47,169 nucleotides of DNA from an uncultured Burkholderiales bacterium (GTDB taxonomy: Bacteria; Pseudomonadota; Gammaproteobacteria; Burkholderiales; Burkholderiaceae_C). The notes under the pieces were generated by a model. The model ran no database searches. It worked only from the letters and a program-made list of their open reading frames with translations, and had not been told where the DNA came from. The translations under genes and the position numbers were made by a program. The stretch is from NCBI GenBank assembly GCA_937873395.1, contig CALMYH010000003.1:1-47169 (forward strand), in the 5' to 3' direction. Below, in pieces: positions 18,026-26,929 of this stretch (within the stretch, counting starts at the first letter, position 1; every line of letters starts with the position of its first letter).

Positions 18026-18913
18026 GTGCAGCTGAAGGCCAATGGTCTGCGCATCGAGGTGGACGACCAGGGACCGAAAGACGGGCCGCCGATGCTGCTG
18101 ATCATGGGTCTGGGCATGCAGTTGATCGCCTGGCCGCAGCCGCTGGTGCAGATGCTGGTCGATCGCGGTTTCCGGGTGATCCGCTTCGACAACCGGGACA
18201 TCGGCCTGAGCCAGGGCTTCGACCATGCCGGCATACCCAACATGGCACTTGCCGGCCTGCGCCACGCCTTTCGCCTGCCGGTGCGCAGCCCCTACACGCT
18301 GGGCGACATGGCCCAGGACTCCCTGGGCGTACTCGATGCGCTGGGCATTTCCCGGGCTCACGTGTGCGGCGCCTCCATGGGAGGCATGATCGCGCAGCAC
18401 ATGGCCGTGATGGCGCCCGCGCATGTGGCCAGCCTGACACTGATGATGACCAGCAGCGGCGCGCGACACCTGCCACAGCCGCCGTGGCTCTTGCAGCGCA
18501 CGCTGATGTCGCGCCCGATGGGCCACCGGGTTGACGCTGCCGTCGAATGGGTGCTGCGCGTGCTGCAGGCGATCGGCAGTCCGGCCTACCCGGCAGACCC
18601 GCAGGTGCGGCGCCAGCGGGTACTGGCCTCGGTGCAACGCGCCTGGAACCCCGGTGGCTCGGTGCGCCAGCTGCTGGCGGTCGCGGCCGACGGGGACCGC
18701 TCGCCCCTGCTGCCCCGCATCACGCAGCCCACGCTGGTGATCCACGGCACGGACGACCCGCTGGTGCCCCTGGCCTGCGGGGAAGAGCTGGCGCGCCGCA
18801 TCCCGGGCGCCCGCACCGACTTCATCGCCGGCATGGGGCACGACCTGCCGGATGCCCTGCTGGCACGCTTTGCCCAGGGCATGGCAGACAACGCCGCCCG
18901 GGGCAGCGACTGA
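18026..18913 (+). CDS. Alpha/beta hydrolase
   Basis: 295 residues, starting at GTG 18026 after a weak AGGAG. Oxyanion region LLIMGLGMQLIAWP, the RFDNRDIGLSQGFDH loop, nucleophile elbow VCGASMGGMIAQH (S117), acid in HGTDDPLVPL, and histidine in GMGHDLPDALL make a complete triad of the type seen in esterases and polyketide-tailoring hydrolases. It follows the lipase-like gene by 41 bp. Its stop codon lies inside a 25-bp palindrome shared with the convergent fumarylacetoacetase gene. Confidence 0.85.
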   Translation: MQLKANGLRIEVDDQGPKDGPPMLLIMGLGMQLIAWPQPLVQMLVDRGFRVIRFDNRDIGLSQGFDHAGIPNMALAGLRHAFRLPVRSPYTLGDMAQDSLGVLDALGISRAHVCGASMGGMIAQHMAVMAPAHVASLTLMMTSSGARHLPQPPWLLQRTLMSRPMGHRVDAAVEWVLRVLQAIGSPAYPADPQVRRQRVLASVQRAWNPGGSVRQLLAVAADGDRSPLLPRITQPTLVIHGTDDPLVPLACGEELARRIPGARTDFIAGMGHDLPDALLARFAQGMADNAARGSD

Positions 18914-18932
18914 GGTCGGACCGACCTCAGTC
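18908..18932. terminator. 25-bp palindrome containing both convergent stop codons
   Basis: GACTGAGGTCGG (18908-18919) and CCGACCTCAGTC (18921-18932) are perfect 12-base arms around a single A. The TGA stop of the hydrolase (18911-18913) and the TGA of the fumarylacetoacetase on the other strand (18927-18929) are mirror images within it. It could fold in both transcripts and act as a two-way terminator or RNA end-protector. No long T tract follows on either strand. Confidence 0.65.
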
Positions 18933-20243
18933 CCTTGCAGGCAACACCGTCCCGCGGCACTCACCGAACCCGATGCGCGCCGCACCGGGCTTCTCGCACC
19001 AGCCGCGCAACACCACCGCATCACCGTCCTCCAGGAAGGTGCGGGTTTCGCCGCCCGGCAGTTGCAGCGGATTCTTGCCACCGGCCGTCAGCTCGATGAG
19101 GGCACCGGCCTGGTCCAGCGTGGGCCCCGACAGCGTGCCACTGCCGAACAGGTCGCCAGGCTGCAGGTTGCAGCCGTTGACCGTGTGGTGCGTGACCATC
19201 TGCGCCACGGTCCAGTAGGCGTGGCGGTAGCTGGTGCGGCAGATGGTGGCATCGCCCTGCCCGGCTTCGCGCATCTTCGGGGTTTCCAGACCCACCTGCA
19301 GCTGGATGTCGAAAGCGCCTCCCTGGCGGTTGGCCTCGCTGTCCAGGTAGTGCAGCGGCTGCGGGTCGTCCGCCGGCCGCTCGAAGGCCACGCGGTAGGG
19401 TGCCAGGGCCTCCAGCGTCACGACCCAGGGCGAGATGGTGGTGGCGAAGTTCTTGGACAGGAAGGGACCCAGCGGCTGGTATTCCCAGGCCTGGATATCG
19501 CGGGCCGACCAGTCGTTGAGCAGGCAGAGGCCGAACACGTGGTCCTCGGCCTGCGCCATGGCCACCGGGTCGCCCAGCTCATTGGCCGTGCCGACAAAGA
19601 TGCCCAGCTCCAGTTCGATGTCCAGGCGCTTGCAGGGACCAAAGGAGGGTTGCGTCGCTCCCGGCGCCAGCGTCTGGCCCACCGGCCGATGGAACTGCTG
19701 GCCCGAGACACCGATGCTGGACGCGCGACCGTGGTAGCCGATGGGGATCCACTTGTAGTTGGGCAGCAGCGGGTTGTCCGGACGGAACAGCTTGCCGATG
19801 TTGGTGGCGTGGTGCACCGAGGTGTAGAAATCGGTGTAGTCGCCGATGCGGGCGGGCACACCGTATTCGGCCTGCGCCTGCGGCACCAGGCAGGCCTGCA
19901 GCGCCGCCTGCTCGGCAGCGCCTTCGCGCAGGGCGCGCGAGAGCACCAGGCGCAGCGTGCTCCAGGCCGGTGCGCCCTTGGCCATCAGTTCATTGAGCTG
20001 GGGCTGGGCACCGGCCTGCACGGCCGGGGCGGCTTCACCGCCGAGGAGGCCAGCCCGGGCCACGGCCGCCAGATCCAGGATCTGGTCACCAATGGCCACA
20101 CCTCCGCGGAAGCTCTCGTCACTGCCCTGGCGGCGAAAGCTCGCAAACGGCAGGTTCTGGATCGGGAAGTCGGTGCCTGTCAGGTTGGCCGATGCCACCC
20201 AGCTGCGCAGCGCCGGGTCGTGGGTCTCGTTGAGCATTGTCAT
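18927..20243 (-). CDS. fahA: Fumarylacetoacetase
   Basis: 438-residue full-length fumarylacetoacetate hydrolase that splits fumarylacetoacetate to fumarate and acetoacetate, the last step of homogentisate breakdown. The N-terminal domain (LTGTDFPIQNLPFASFRR) and catalytic domain are both present. Active-site pieces include DFYTSVHHATNIGKLFRP (metal Asp and catalytic His), LDIELELGIFVG (metal glutamates) and LLNDWSARDIQAWEYQPLGP (metal Asp). It is the last gene of a four-gene minus-strand operon, 12 bp after the VOC gene. No homogentisate 1,2-dioxygenase is in the window. Confidence 0.93.
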   Translation of the reverse strand: MTMLNETHDPALRSWVASANLTGTDFPIQNLPFASFRRQGSDESFRGGVAIGDQILDLAAVARAGLLGGEAAPAVQAGAQPQLNELMAKGAPAWSTLRLVLSRALREGAAEQAALQACLVPQAQAEYGVPARIGDYTDFYTSVHHATNIGKLFRPDNPLLPNYKWIPIGYHGRASSIGVSGQQFHRPVGQTLAPGATQPSFGPCKRLDIELELGIFVGTANELGDPVAMAQAEDHVFGLCLLNDWSARDIQAWEYQPLGPFLSKNFATTISPWVVTLEALAPYRVAFERPADDPQPLHYLDSEANRQGGAFDIQLQVGLETPKMREAGQGDATICRTSYRHAYWTVAQMVTHHTVNGCNLQPGDLFGSGTLSGPTLDQAGALIELTAGGKNPLQLPGGETRTFLEDGDAVVLRGWCEKPGAARIGFGECRGTVLPARD

Positions 20244-20255
20244 GTCGGGTGAATC

Positions 20256-20798
20256 TCAGTCCAGGGCCTTGAATTCCTTGTCGTGCATCCAGGCGGCGTG
20301 CTTGGGGGCGCGCTTGGTCTGGGCCCATTCGTTGAGCATGTCCCACTTCACCTCGTCCAGGTCCTTGTGCATCTGGGGCGTGCCCACGTCGGCGCACAGC
20401 TCCAGGCGGTGGCCGTTGGGGTCGAAGAAATAGATGCTCTTGAAGATGGTGTGGTCGGTCGGCCCGATGACGTCGATGCCCGCGGCCTGCAGACGGTCCT
20501 TGGTGGCCACCAGGTCGTCCATGCTGCCGAGCTTGAACGCAATGTGCTGCACCCACTCGGGTGTGTTGCCGTCGCGGCCCATGGCGGGCGAGTTCGGCAG
20601 CTCAAAGAAGGCCAGCACGTTGCCCTGCCCGGCGTCCAGGAACACGTGCATGTAGGGATCGGGTGCCTTGGTGGACGGCACCTGGTCTTCGGCAATGGCC
20701 AGCACGAAGTCCATGTTCAGGTGTTTGACGTACCAGTCGACGGTTTCCTTGGCGTCCTTGCAGCGGTAGGCGACATGGTGAATGCGTTCGATCTTCAT
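20256..20798 (-). CDS. VOC-superfamily metalloprotein (glyoxalase/extradiol dioxygenase type)
   Basis: 180 residues, one vicinal-oxygen-chelate unit made of two beta-alpha-beta-beta-beta modules. Residues that can form the metal site are all present: H8 (RIHHVAYR), E66 (AFFELP), H85 (VQHIAFK) and E133 (GHRLELCAD). This is the glyoxalase-I-like H/E/H/E set. In this operon, with a flavin monooxygenase and fumarylacetoacetase, it could be a ring-opening dioxygenase, an isomerase, or a lyase. Sequence alone does not decide. The start is ATG 20798, with GGAG upstream (AAGGAGCCACC). Confidence 0.82.
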   Translation of the reverse strand: MKIERIHHVAYRCKDAKETVDWYVKHLNMDFVLAIAEDQVPSTKAPDPYMHVFLDAGQGNVLAFFELPNSPAMGRDGNTPEWVQHIAFKLGSMDDLVATKDRLQAAGIDVIGPTDHTIFKSIYFFDPNGHRLELCADVGTPQMHKDLDEVKWDMLNEWAQTKRAPKHAAWMHDKEFKALD

Positions 20799-20824
20799 GG
20801 TGGCTCCTTGGGGTGGGTCGGTGG

Positions 20825-21016
20825 TCAGAGGTCTTGCAGGGCGGCCTGCACATGTTGCTGGAAAACGCCCGCGTCTGCCAGTGCGTTGGCATTGAGCAGG
20901 GCCAGCTTGACAAGAAACAGTTCGGTCTTCTCGGGGCCGGCCTGGTCGATGGCCTGGGCCAGCGTGTCGTACACGGTTTCCAGTCCTTCGATGGGCAGTG
21001 CGGCGGTCGGGTTCAT
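20825..21016 (-). CDS. DUF2783 small protein
   Basis: 63-residue, mostly helical protein beginning MNPTAALPIEGLETVYDTLA, with LFLVKLALLNANALAD in the middle, matching the DUF2783 pattern as I recall it. Function is unknown. It sits 26 bp after the FAD monooxygenase gene and 26 bp before the VOC gene. From memory, DUF2783 genes are usually found next to this kind of FAD-dependent hydroxylase, which suggests an accessory subunit or chaperone-like helper. Confidence 0.72.
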   Translation of the reverse strand: MNPTAALPIEGLETVYDTLAQAIDQAGPEKTELFLVKLALLNANALADAGVFQQHVQAALQDL

Positions 21017-21042
21017 GGTCTCGGTCCTGGTTGGCGTGTGTG

Positions 21043-22734
21043 TCAACGGGGCAGCGCGGCATCGATGGCGGCCTGCAGGCGGTGGGCGTCCAGCGTGAGC
21101 CATCGGGCACAGACATGCTGGTCCGGTCGCAGCAGGTAGGCCGCACCACTGGCCCGCACCCCGTAGCGGGACCGGAAATGCCCGTCGGCATCGGCAAAGC
21201 ACTGGTCGGCGCCGGCCACCGGCCCGCCGTGACCCACGGCACTCACGCGCAGCGCCACACCGCGCTCGCGCGCCTGGCGCACCACCGTCTGGATGGTCTC
21301 GGGCAGCGTGTCGCCCTCGGTGAAGTACAGCAGGTCAAAGCCACCGCCCAGGTGGTCCAGCAGGTAGTCGTCGGCCGCCAGCCGGATGTTGCGCGGCGGC
21401 GCGCCGTGGGCCGGACCCTCGGTGAACAGCGCGTTGTCGTCGCCCGGGCTGTTGAGCATCGAGTGCGTGTATTCGTGGGGCCGCGAGGTGCGCCAATGGT
21501 AGAGCGGACGCACAAACTCGTGCTGCAGCGACAGCGACAGCACCGCATCGCGCAGCAGCCGGAATCCCCGGGTGGGCGGTGTCATGAAACGCACGCTCTT
21601 GCCGGCCTCGCCGATGATCTCGCGCGCTGCACCCACCCGCTCGGCGCTGTGGTTGGCCAGCAGACGGGGGCCCGCCAGACCCTTGACCACATAGGCCAGG
21701 TGCCAGCCCAGCGACTGCGCGTCCTGGAAAGCGGTGTTGGCCCCGCGCACGCCGAAGATGGGCAGCAGATGGGCCGCGTCACCGGTGAAGATGAGGCTGC
21801 CGTGCACAAAGTCCGGCAGCGTGAGGGTGCGCGCCGAGTACACCGAACTCCAGTCCATCTCCCAGGGCGTGCCGGCATGGCCGATCATCGCCAGCTGGGC
21901 GTCGATGCGGGCCTTGAGCGACTCGGGGCGCAGCGCCTCTTCGGGTGTCTCGCCCTCGGGCAACTGGTAGTCCACGCGCCAGATGCCGTGCGGCTCGCGG
22001 TGCATCAGGATGGTGTTGCCCGGGTTCCACTCGGGGTCGAAGAAGGCCAGTCGCTCGGTCGGCAGCGGCAGGTCGATGCGGATGTCGGCAATGACAAATA
22101 GGCCTTCGTAAGACGCTCCTTCCATCTGCAGGCCGGTGGCCGCGCGGATGGCCGATCGGCCGCCGGAGGCGTCCACCACCCAGTCGCTTTGCAGGGTGTA
22201 TTCACCCTCGGGGGTGTCCACCTGCACCTCGGCGAAGCCCTCGCACTGGGACACGCCCACCACCTTGTTGCCCCAGCGGGTCTCGATCAGCGGGCTGGCC
22301 GCGCAGGCATCGTGCAGGTATTCCTCCATGTACTGCTGCTGCAGGTTGAGCATGGGGTAGAAGCGGTCATCGGCGTCGTGCGGTGCTTCCATGCGAAAGA
22401 CGCGCTGGCCCCGGTAGAACGAGTTGCCAAAGCGCCAGGGCAGGCCACCCTCGGTCATGCGGCCGGCCACCCCCACCTGCTGCAGGATCTCCATGGAGCG
22501 GCGGGTGAACACGATGGCCCGGCTGCCCTGCGAGAACTGAAGCTCGGCGCTGAGCACCACGCTGGCCACCCCGTGGCGCGCCAGCTCCAGCGCGGTGACC
22601 ATGCCCGCCGGCCCGTTGCCGACAATGACCACCTTCTGCCGCGGCTGCGTCCCGTGCTGCGACGGCAGCCAGGGCTGGAACACCTGGTAGGGGTAGTAGA
22701 TCGACGGCCGGGGCTGCGTCGTCGGCTGGTGCAT
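21043..22734 (-). CDS. FAD-dependent aromatic monooxygenase (MhpA/PheA-like)
   Basis: 563 residues. The N-terminal Rossmann fold has VVIVGNGPAGMVTALELARHG (GxGxxG, about residues 36-46), the DG-type motif falls in WVVDASGGRSAIR, and the second FAD motif is FTGDAAHLLPIFGVRGANTA (D319). A C-terminal thioredoxin-like extension of about 150 residues carries the RPDQHVCARW segment. This is the layout of class A flavoprotein hydroxylases acting on phenolic acids. The substrate is unknown; the downstream fumarylacetoacetase hints at a homogentisate-like route. It is divergent from a MarR gene, with a palindrome midway. Confidence 0.87.
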   Translation of the reverse strand: MHQPTTQPRPSIYYPYQVFQPWLPSQHGTQPRQKVVIVGNGPAGMVTALELARHGVASVVLSAELQFSQGSRAIVFTRRSMEILQQVGVAGRMTEGGLPWRFGNSFYRGQRVFRMEAPHDADDRFYPMLNLQQQYMEEYLHDACAASPLIETRWGNKVVGVSQCEGFAEVQVDTPEGEYTLQSDWVVDASGGRSAIRAATGLQMEGASYEGLFVIADIRIDLPLPTERLAFFDPEWNPGNTILMHREPHGIWRVDYQLPEGETPEEALRPESLKARIDAQLAMIGHAGTPWEMDWSSVYSARTLTLPDFVHGSLIFTGDAAHLLPIFGVRGANTAFQDAQSLGWHLAYVVKGLAGPRLLANHSAERVGAAREIIGEAGKSVRFMTPPTRGFRLLRDAVLSLSLQHEFVRPLYHWRTSRPHEYTHSMLNSPGDDNALFTEGPAHGAPPRNIRLAADDYLLDHLGGGFDLLYFTEGDTLPETIQTVVRQARERGVALRVSAVGHGGPVAGADQCFADADGHFRSRYGVRASGAAYLLRPDQHVCARWLTLDAHRLQAAIDAALPR

Positions 22735-22787
22735 GGGGCTCTGTCTCCGGGATTTTTGTCTGGCGATGTCGGGATTGTGCGCGATTT

Positions 22788-22805
22788 TAGTTGCGTGCGC
22801 AACTA
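22788..22805. promoter_or_regulatory. Probable MarR operator between FAD monooxygenase and marR genes
   Basis: TAGTTGC-GTGC-GCAACTA is a perfect inverted repeat with 7-base arms. It is 53 bp upstream of the monooxygenase start and 51 bp upstream of the MarR start, so it could control both divergent promoters. The size and symmetry fit a MarR dimer site. Assignment to the adjacent regulator is inferred. Confidence 0.75.
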
Positions 22806-22856
22806 TTTCTGCAAGCCCCCTGATGTGTGCCCGCCGGCCTGACGGACAATGCAGGC

Positions 22857-23327
22857 ATGAGTGAACGCAGCCCTTCCCCTCCCGCCCTGGAGCGGTTCTT
22901 CACCTACCGCCTCAACACCCTGGCCAAACTCAACGACATGGCCACCCATTCCCTGTACCTGGCCGAGGTCGGGCTGGGTCTTTCGGAGGCCCGCACGCTC
23001 TCGTCCATCGGCTCCTTCTCCCAGCTCACGGTGAACCAGCTGGCGTTCGAGGCCAACCTCGACAAGGCCCAGGCCAGCCGGGCGGCGCAGTCGCTGGTCG
23101 ACAAGGGCCTGGTGCAGAAGGTGGCCAGCCCGCTGGACGGCCGCAGCGTGTTCCTGGCGCTCACACCCAAGGGCAAAAGCCTGTGGCGCCGGGTGATGGT
23201 GCTGGTGGAGCAGCGCAACCAGGCGCTGACCAGCTGCCTGAGCGAGGCCGAGTACCAGCAGCTGCTGGGCATGTTCGAACGCATGCTGGCGCAGGCCAAG
23301 ACGGCGCAGCGCCCGGAAAAGGCCTGA
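22857..23327 (+). CDS. MarR-family transcriptional regulator
   Basis: 156 residues with the MarR winged-helix fold. Helix-turn-helix [20 protein letters not shown] plus [15 protein letters not shown] is followed by the wing [17 protein letters not shown] and a C-terminal dimer helix. It is divergent from the FAD monooxygenase operon, with a shared palindromic operator, so it probably represses that operon until an aromatic ligand binds. The start at 22857 is chosen over upstream in-frame codons because it begins [20 protein letters not shown]. Confidence 0.88.
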   Translation: MSERSPSPPALERFFTYRLNTLAKLNDMATHSLYLAEVGLGLSEARTLSSIGSFSQLTVNQLAFEANLDKAQASRAAQSLVDKGLVQKVASPLDGRSVFLALTPKGKSLWRRVMVLVEQRNQALTSCLSEAEYQQLLGMFERMLAQAKTAQRPEKA

Positions 23328-23364
23328 CGCGGCAGACCACAGCCAGAGGCGGGACAATAGGCCC

Positions 23365-24327
23365 ATGCCCGAAACCCCCGCCGTCATCCTGCGCATCCGC
23401 GACCTGAGCAAAACCTACGCGGGCGGCTTCCAGGCGCTCAAGCGCGTGAACCTGGACATCCACCGCGGCGAGATCTTCGCCCTGCTCGGTCCCAACGGCG
23501 CCGGCAAGACCACCCTCATCAGCATCGTCTGCGGCATGGCCCTGGCCAGCACGGGCCAGGTGCAGGCTGGCGGCTTCGACACCGTGCGGGACTACCGCCA
23601 GGCCCGCAGCCTGATCGGGCTGGTGCCGCAGGAATTGCATGCCGACGCCTTTGAAACCGTCTGGGACACGGTCAGCTTCAGCCGCGGCCTGTTCGGCAAG
23701 GCCCCCGATCCGGCCTACATCGAGAAAATCCTGCGCGACCTGTCGCTCTGGGACAAGAAGGACAACCGCATGCTGCAGCTATCGGGCGGCATGAAGCGGC
23801 GGGTGCTGATTGCCAAGGCCTTGTCGCACGAGCCGACCATCCTGTTCCTGGACGAGCCCAGCGCCGGCGTGGACGTGGAGCTGCGGCACGACATGTGGCG
23901 CCTGGTGCGGCAGCTGCGTGACGCCGGCACCACCATCATCCTGACCACGCATTACATCGAGGAGGCCGAAGACATGGCCGACCGCATCGGCGTGATCCGC
24001 CAGGGCGAACTGATCGTGGTCGAAGACAAGGACACGCTGATGCGCCAGCTCGGCCGCAAGGAGCTGTCGCTGTCGCTCCAACACGCCCTCTCGTCCGTGC
24101 CCGATGCCCTGGGTCGCTGGCCGCTGCAACTCTCGGCCGACGGCCTGACCCTGACCTACACCTTTGACGCCCAGAAGGAGGACACCGGCATTGCCGAACT
24201 GCTGGCCGCGCTGGGCGCCGAGGGCATCCATTTCCGCGACCTGAAATCCCGCGAAAGCTCGCTGGAGGACATTTTTGTCAGCCTGATCAACTCGAACGAC
24301 CACACGACCGACGAGGTGGCCGCATGA
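23365..24327 (+). CDS. ABC transporter ATP-binding protein (YadG/NodI type)
   Basis: 320 residues. Walker [17 protein letters not shown], signature [15 protein letters not shown], Walker [13 protein letters not shown] and switch histidine [14 protein letters not shown] are present, as in the ABC-2 exporter group related to NodI and E. coli YadG. A C-terminal region of about 80 residues follows. It overlaps the permease gene start by four bases. The exported substrate is unknown. It starts 37 bp after marR on the same strand but looks functionally separate. Confidence 0.88.
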   Translation: MPETPAVILRIRDLSKTYAGGFQALKRVNLDIHRGEIFALLGPNGAGKTTLISIVCGMALASTGQVQAGGFDTVRDYRQARSLIGLVPQELHADAFETVWDTVSFSRGLFGKAPDPAYIEKILRDLSLWDKKDNRMLQLSGGMKRRVLIAKALSHEPTILFLDEPSAGVDVELRHDMWRLVRQLRDAGTTIILTTHYIEEAEDMADRIGVIRQGELIVVEDKDTLMRQLGRKELSLSLQHALSSVPDALGRWPLQLSADGLTLTYTFDAQKEDTGIAELLAALGAEGIHFRDLKSRESSLEDIFVSLINSNDHTTDEVAA

Positions 24328-25091
24328 GTCTGAACATCCATGGCATCCGCGCCATCTACGCGTTCGAAATGAACCGGGCCAAACGCACCTGGGCGCAGAG
24401 CATCATGGCGCCGGTGCTCACCACCTCGCTGTACTTCATCGTGTTCGGCACCGCCATCGGCTCGCGCATGGGCGACATCGGCGGCGTGAGCTACGGCGCC
24501 TACATCATCCCCGGCCTGCTCATGCTCTCCCTGCTGTCCGAGAGCATCTCCAACGCGGCCTTCGGCATCTACCTGCCCAAATGGTCGGGCACCATCTACG
24601 AGCTGCTGAGTGCGCCGGTCAACTGGGTCGAGGCTCTGCTGGGTTATGTGGGCGCGGCCGCCACCAAAAGCCTGGTGCTCAGCTGCCTGATCCTGCTGAC
24701 CGCCCGCCTCTTCGTGCCCTATCAGATCGCCCACCCGTTCTGGACCGTGGCCCTGCTGGTGCTGACCGCCGTCACCTTCTGCCTGTTCGGCTTCATCATC
24801 GGCCTGTGGGCGGACAACTTCCAGAAGCTGCAGGTGGTACCGCTGCTGGTCATCACACCGCTGACCTTTCTGGGTGGCGCCTTCTACAGCATCAACATGC
24901 TGCCCGAGCCGTGGCAGACGGTGTCCCTGTTCAACCCGGTGGTCTACCTCATCAGCGGCCTGCGCTGGGCCTTCTACGGCGCCGGTGACGTGCACATCGC
25001 GGTCAGCACCGGCATGACGCTGATGTTCATGCTGCTCTGCCTGGGCATCGTGTGGTGGGTGTTCCGCACCGGCTGGCGCATCCGGCGCTGA
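24324..25091 (+). CDS. ABC-2 type transporter permease (YadH/NodJ type)
   Basis: 255 residues with about six hydrophobic helices: [88 protein letters not shown] and the C-terminal [16 protein letters not shown] region. The [16 protein letters not shown] cytoplasmic loop is typical of the family. It is the membrane partner of the upstream ATPase (ATGA overlap). Cargo cannot be told. Confidence 0.88.
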   Translation: MSLNIHGIRAIYAFEMNRAKRTWAQSIMAPVLTTSLYFIVFGTAIGSRMGDIGGVSYGAYIIPGLLMLSLLSESISNAAFGIYLPKWSGTIYELLSAPVNWVEALLGYVGAAATKSLVLSCLILLTARLFVPYQIAHPFWTVALLVLTAVTFCLFGFIIGLWADNFQKLQVVPLLVITPLTFLGGAFYSINMLPEPWQTVSLFNPVVYLISGLRWAFYGAGDVHIAVSTGMTLMFMLLCLGIVWWVFRTGWRIRR

Positions 25092-25103
25092 GGGCTGTGC
25101 CTG

Positions 25104-25375
25104 ATGCGAAATCGCCCGCTGCCGGCCCCGCTGCTCTACACCTACCGCCGCTGCCCCTATGCCATGCGCGCCCGCATGGCGCTGCTTTCGATCTGTGACA
25201 GCGAGTTCAAGCACCACCTGGACCGCGCCAAGTGCCCCGAGCGCTTTGACGAAACCGCAGACCGCCACCGCCATCGGCATCTTTCCGTTCGTGCGCCAGT
25301 TCGGGGCCATTGAACCCGGGTGGTTTGACCGGCTGCCCTTGCCAACGGTCAAGGCCTGGGCTTGGCCGGGCGAAC
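25104..25375 (+). pseudogene. Decayed glutathione S-transferase
   Basis: The first frame gives PLLYTYRRCPYAMRARMALL, the thioredoxin-fold start of a bacterial GST with its CPYAMRAR motif. It then jumps to EFKHHLDRAKCPERF, which looks like the interior of the same family. A shift to the next frame near 25255 gives AIGIFPFVRQFGAIEPGWFD and LPTVKAW, the usual GST C-terminus. So at least two internal deletions and one frameshift have left about 40 percent of the gene. It is tightly squeezed between the exporter and the MipA gene. Confidence 0.75.
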
Positions 25376-26236
25376 TCAGTCTCGGGCCTGCGCCTGTGAA
25401 CGCCTCCAGGTGTAAGCGACGCCCAGGCCTGCGGAGACACCGCCCTTCTTGCGCACCAGCGGGCTGGCTTCATTGGCAGCACCCTGCACGGACTCCAGGC
25501 GGGCGAACCCGAACAGTTGCCAGTCGCGGCCCAGGCTTCGGCTGGCCGACAGCGACAGCCGCGTGGCGACCAGGCCGCCCCGCGCCACATAGGCAGGACG
25601 CCAGGGGGTTGCGTCTTGTGGACCCACGCCATAGAAGTCTTCTGCCAGACGGCGATCGGCCACGATGACGCTCAAACTCGTGCCATAGCGCCATCCACCG
25701 GCCGACCGCCGCTCGAACAGCAGCCGGGGTTCGAATGCCAGACCGCGGTAGCTGCCCCGGTCGCTCAGGTCGAACACGCCTCGCAGCGGAAAATCGGCAC
25801 GCCAGCGCCCGCCACCCGGCCCTGCCCCCAGTGCCAGCTTCAAACGGGGACCGAGCTCCACCAGCGTGCCCAGTTCGCGCATGCCATCGCGCGCCTCGAT
25901 CTCGTCGCCTCCGCCACCAAACGAGCCAGCGAGCCCCAGGTCCAATTCGACCCGCTCGGTCTTCAGGGCACGCAGCCCGACCGTCTCCTGGTCGGCCCGC
26001 AACCACTGGCCGCGGTACACCACGTAGGGCAGTGCCAGGGCACGTTTGAGCTGGGTGTCAGACCCCGGGTAGGCTTGCTGCGTCACACCCAGGGCAAAGG
26101 CACCGACCTCCCACAGCGGCGGCCCAACACGCCCGGCCTCTGTGGCGTGAACAGGCATGCTGCCTGCGACAGCCAGAAAGACACCGGCGACCAGACGCGA
26201 CGAAACACCACCCGACATGATGTTGATGCGGCCCAT
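25376..26236 (-). CDS. MipA/OmpV family outer membrane protein
   Basis: 286 residues. An N-terminal signal peptide (RLVAGVFLAVAGSMPVHATE) is followed by the family's opening PLWEVGAFALGVTQQAYPGSD. Repeated amphipathic strands come next, with ALPYVVYRGQWLRADQ, RGLAFEPRLLFERR, DFYGVGPQ and a C-terminal GVAYTW. The protein should form a beta barrel in the outer membrane; MipA homologues bind murein hydrolases in E. coli, but the role here is unknown. The start may be 26236 (MGRINIMSGG) or the internal ATG 26218 (MSGGVSS); neither has a clear ribosome site. Confidence 0.82.
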   Translation of the reverse strand: MGRINIMSGGVSSRLVAGVFLAVAGSMPVHATEAGRVGPPLWEVGAFALGVTQQAYPGSDTQLKRALALPYVVYRGQWLRADQETVGLRALKTERVELDLGLAGSFGGGGDEIEARDGMRELGTLVELGPRLKLALGAGPGGGRWRADFPLRGVFDLSDRGSYRGLAFEPRLLFERRSAGGWRYGTSLSVIVADRRLAEDFYGVGPQDATPWRPAYVARGGLVATRLSLSASRSLGRDWQLFGFARLESVQGAANEASPLVRKKGGVSAGLGVAYTWRRSQAQARD

Positions 26237-26335
26237 AAAAACCATTTGGTTGTGTATTGAACCGAACAGTTTACTCTCAAGTCGGGAAATGTGGTCGACC
26301 TTGTTTCCCGACCACACCTATGGAGCACCAGGTCG

Positions 26336-26734
26336 TCAGAGGAAAGCCAGGCCGAAAAATGCCAGCAGGGCACCGGCCACCAGGGCCATCAGGTGCGAGA
26401 ACCACGACGAACGACGTCTTTCTGGCGGAGGTGCCGCCTGGGCGCGCTGCTGTCGCAGTCTCTCCAGGTAGGGTGGGTCGGACAAGGTGCTGCTGGTTGC
26501 CGACGGTGGCGGGGCCACTGGGTCCACCAGGCGTGTCGGGCTGCCCGGCATGGCCCAGGATGCCCACAGGGCGTGGGCGTGCTGGGGCAGAACCGCACCC
26601 TGCTCGACGGCGGCCTCGACATCCCTCCAATGCAGACGGACACTCACCCCCGGGTGGAACACGTCCTCGGCGAGGGTCTCCGCCCACCGGGTGGGCTCCT
26701 CCATGGATACGGTGTTGGGGTTGTCGGTGATCAT
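26336..26734 (-). CDS. Small tail-anchored membrane protein of unknown function
   Basis: 132 residues beginning MITDNPNTVSMEEPTRWAET. A soluble region includes DVFHPGVSVRLHWRDVEAAV and LPQHAHALWASWAMPG. A proline/alanine-rich linker with a basic PPPERRRSSW follows, and one C-terminal hydrophobic helix (HLMALVAGALLAFFGLAFL) ends the protein. This suggests insertion with the bulk in the cytosol. I do not recognise the family. The longer open frame upstream runs into the tRNA fragment and is not believed. Confidence 0.6.
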   Translation of the reverse strand: MITDNPNTVSMEEPTRWAETLAEDVFHPGVSVRLHWRDVEAAVEQGAVLPQHAHALWASWAMPGSPTRLVDPVAPPPSATSSTLSDPPYLERLRQQRAQAAPPPERRRSSWFSHLMALVAGALLAFFGLAFL

Positions 26735-26890
26735 GGCTTCACGCAGGCTGCCGGCACGGACACTACCATAGCCCAAACCGATTGCCGCTGGGGCCGGCAG
26801 TCGCCCCCCCTGTCGCCGCCCCACCTGTTCAGATGTGAGGTTTTTGGGGTTGCCGACCGATACCGAGCGGTACGGGCTTGCCCAAAAAGA

Positions 26891-26920
26891 AAACCCGCAG
26901 CCCTTTCGGACAGCGGGTTT
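26891..26920 (-). terminator. Rho-independent terminator of the former tRNA-Pro gene
   Basis: AAACCCGC (26891-26898) pairs with GCGGGTTT (26913-26920). On the minus strand the hairpin is followed by TTTTCTTTTT (26881-26890 region). It sits 10 bp beyond the CCA end of the tRNA-Pro fragment, exactly where the terminator of that tRNA gene is expected. Confidence 0.85.
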
Positions 26921-26929
26921 CGGAACAAT

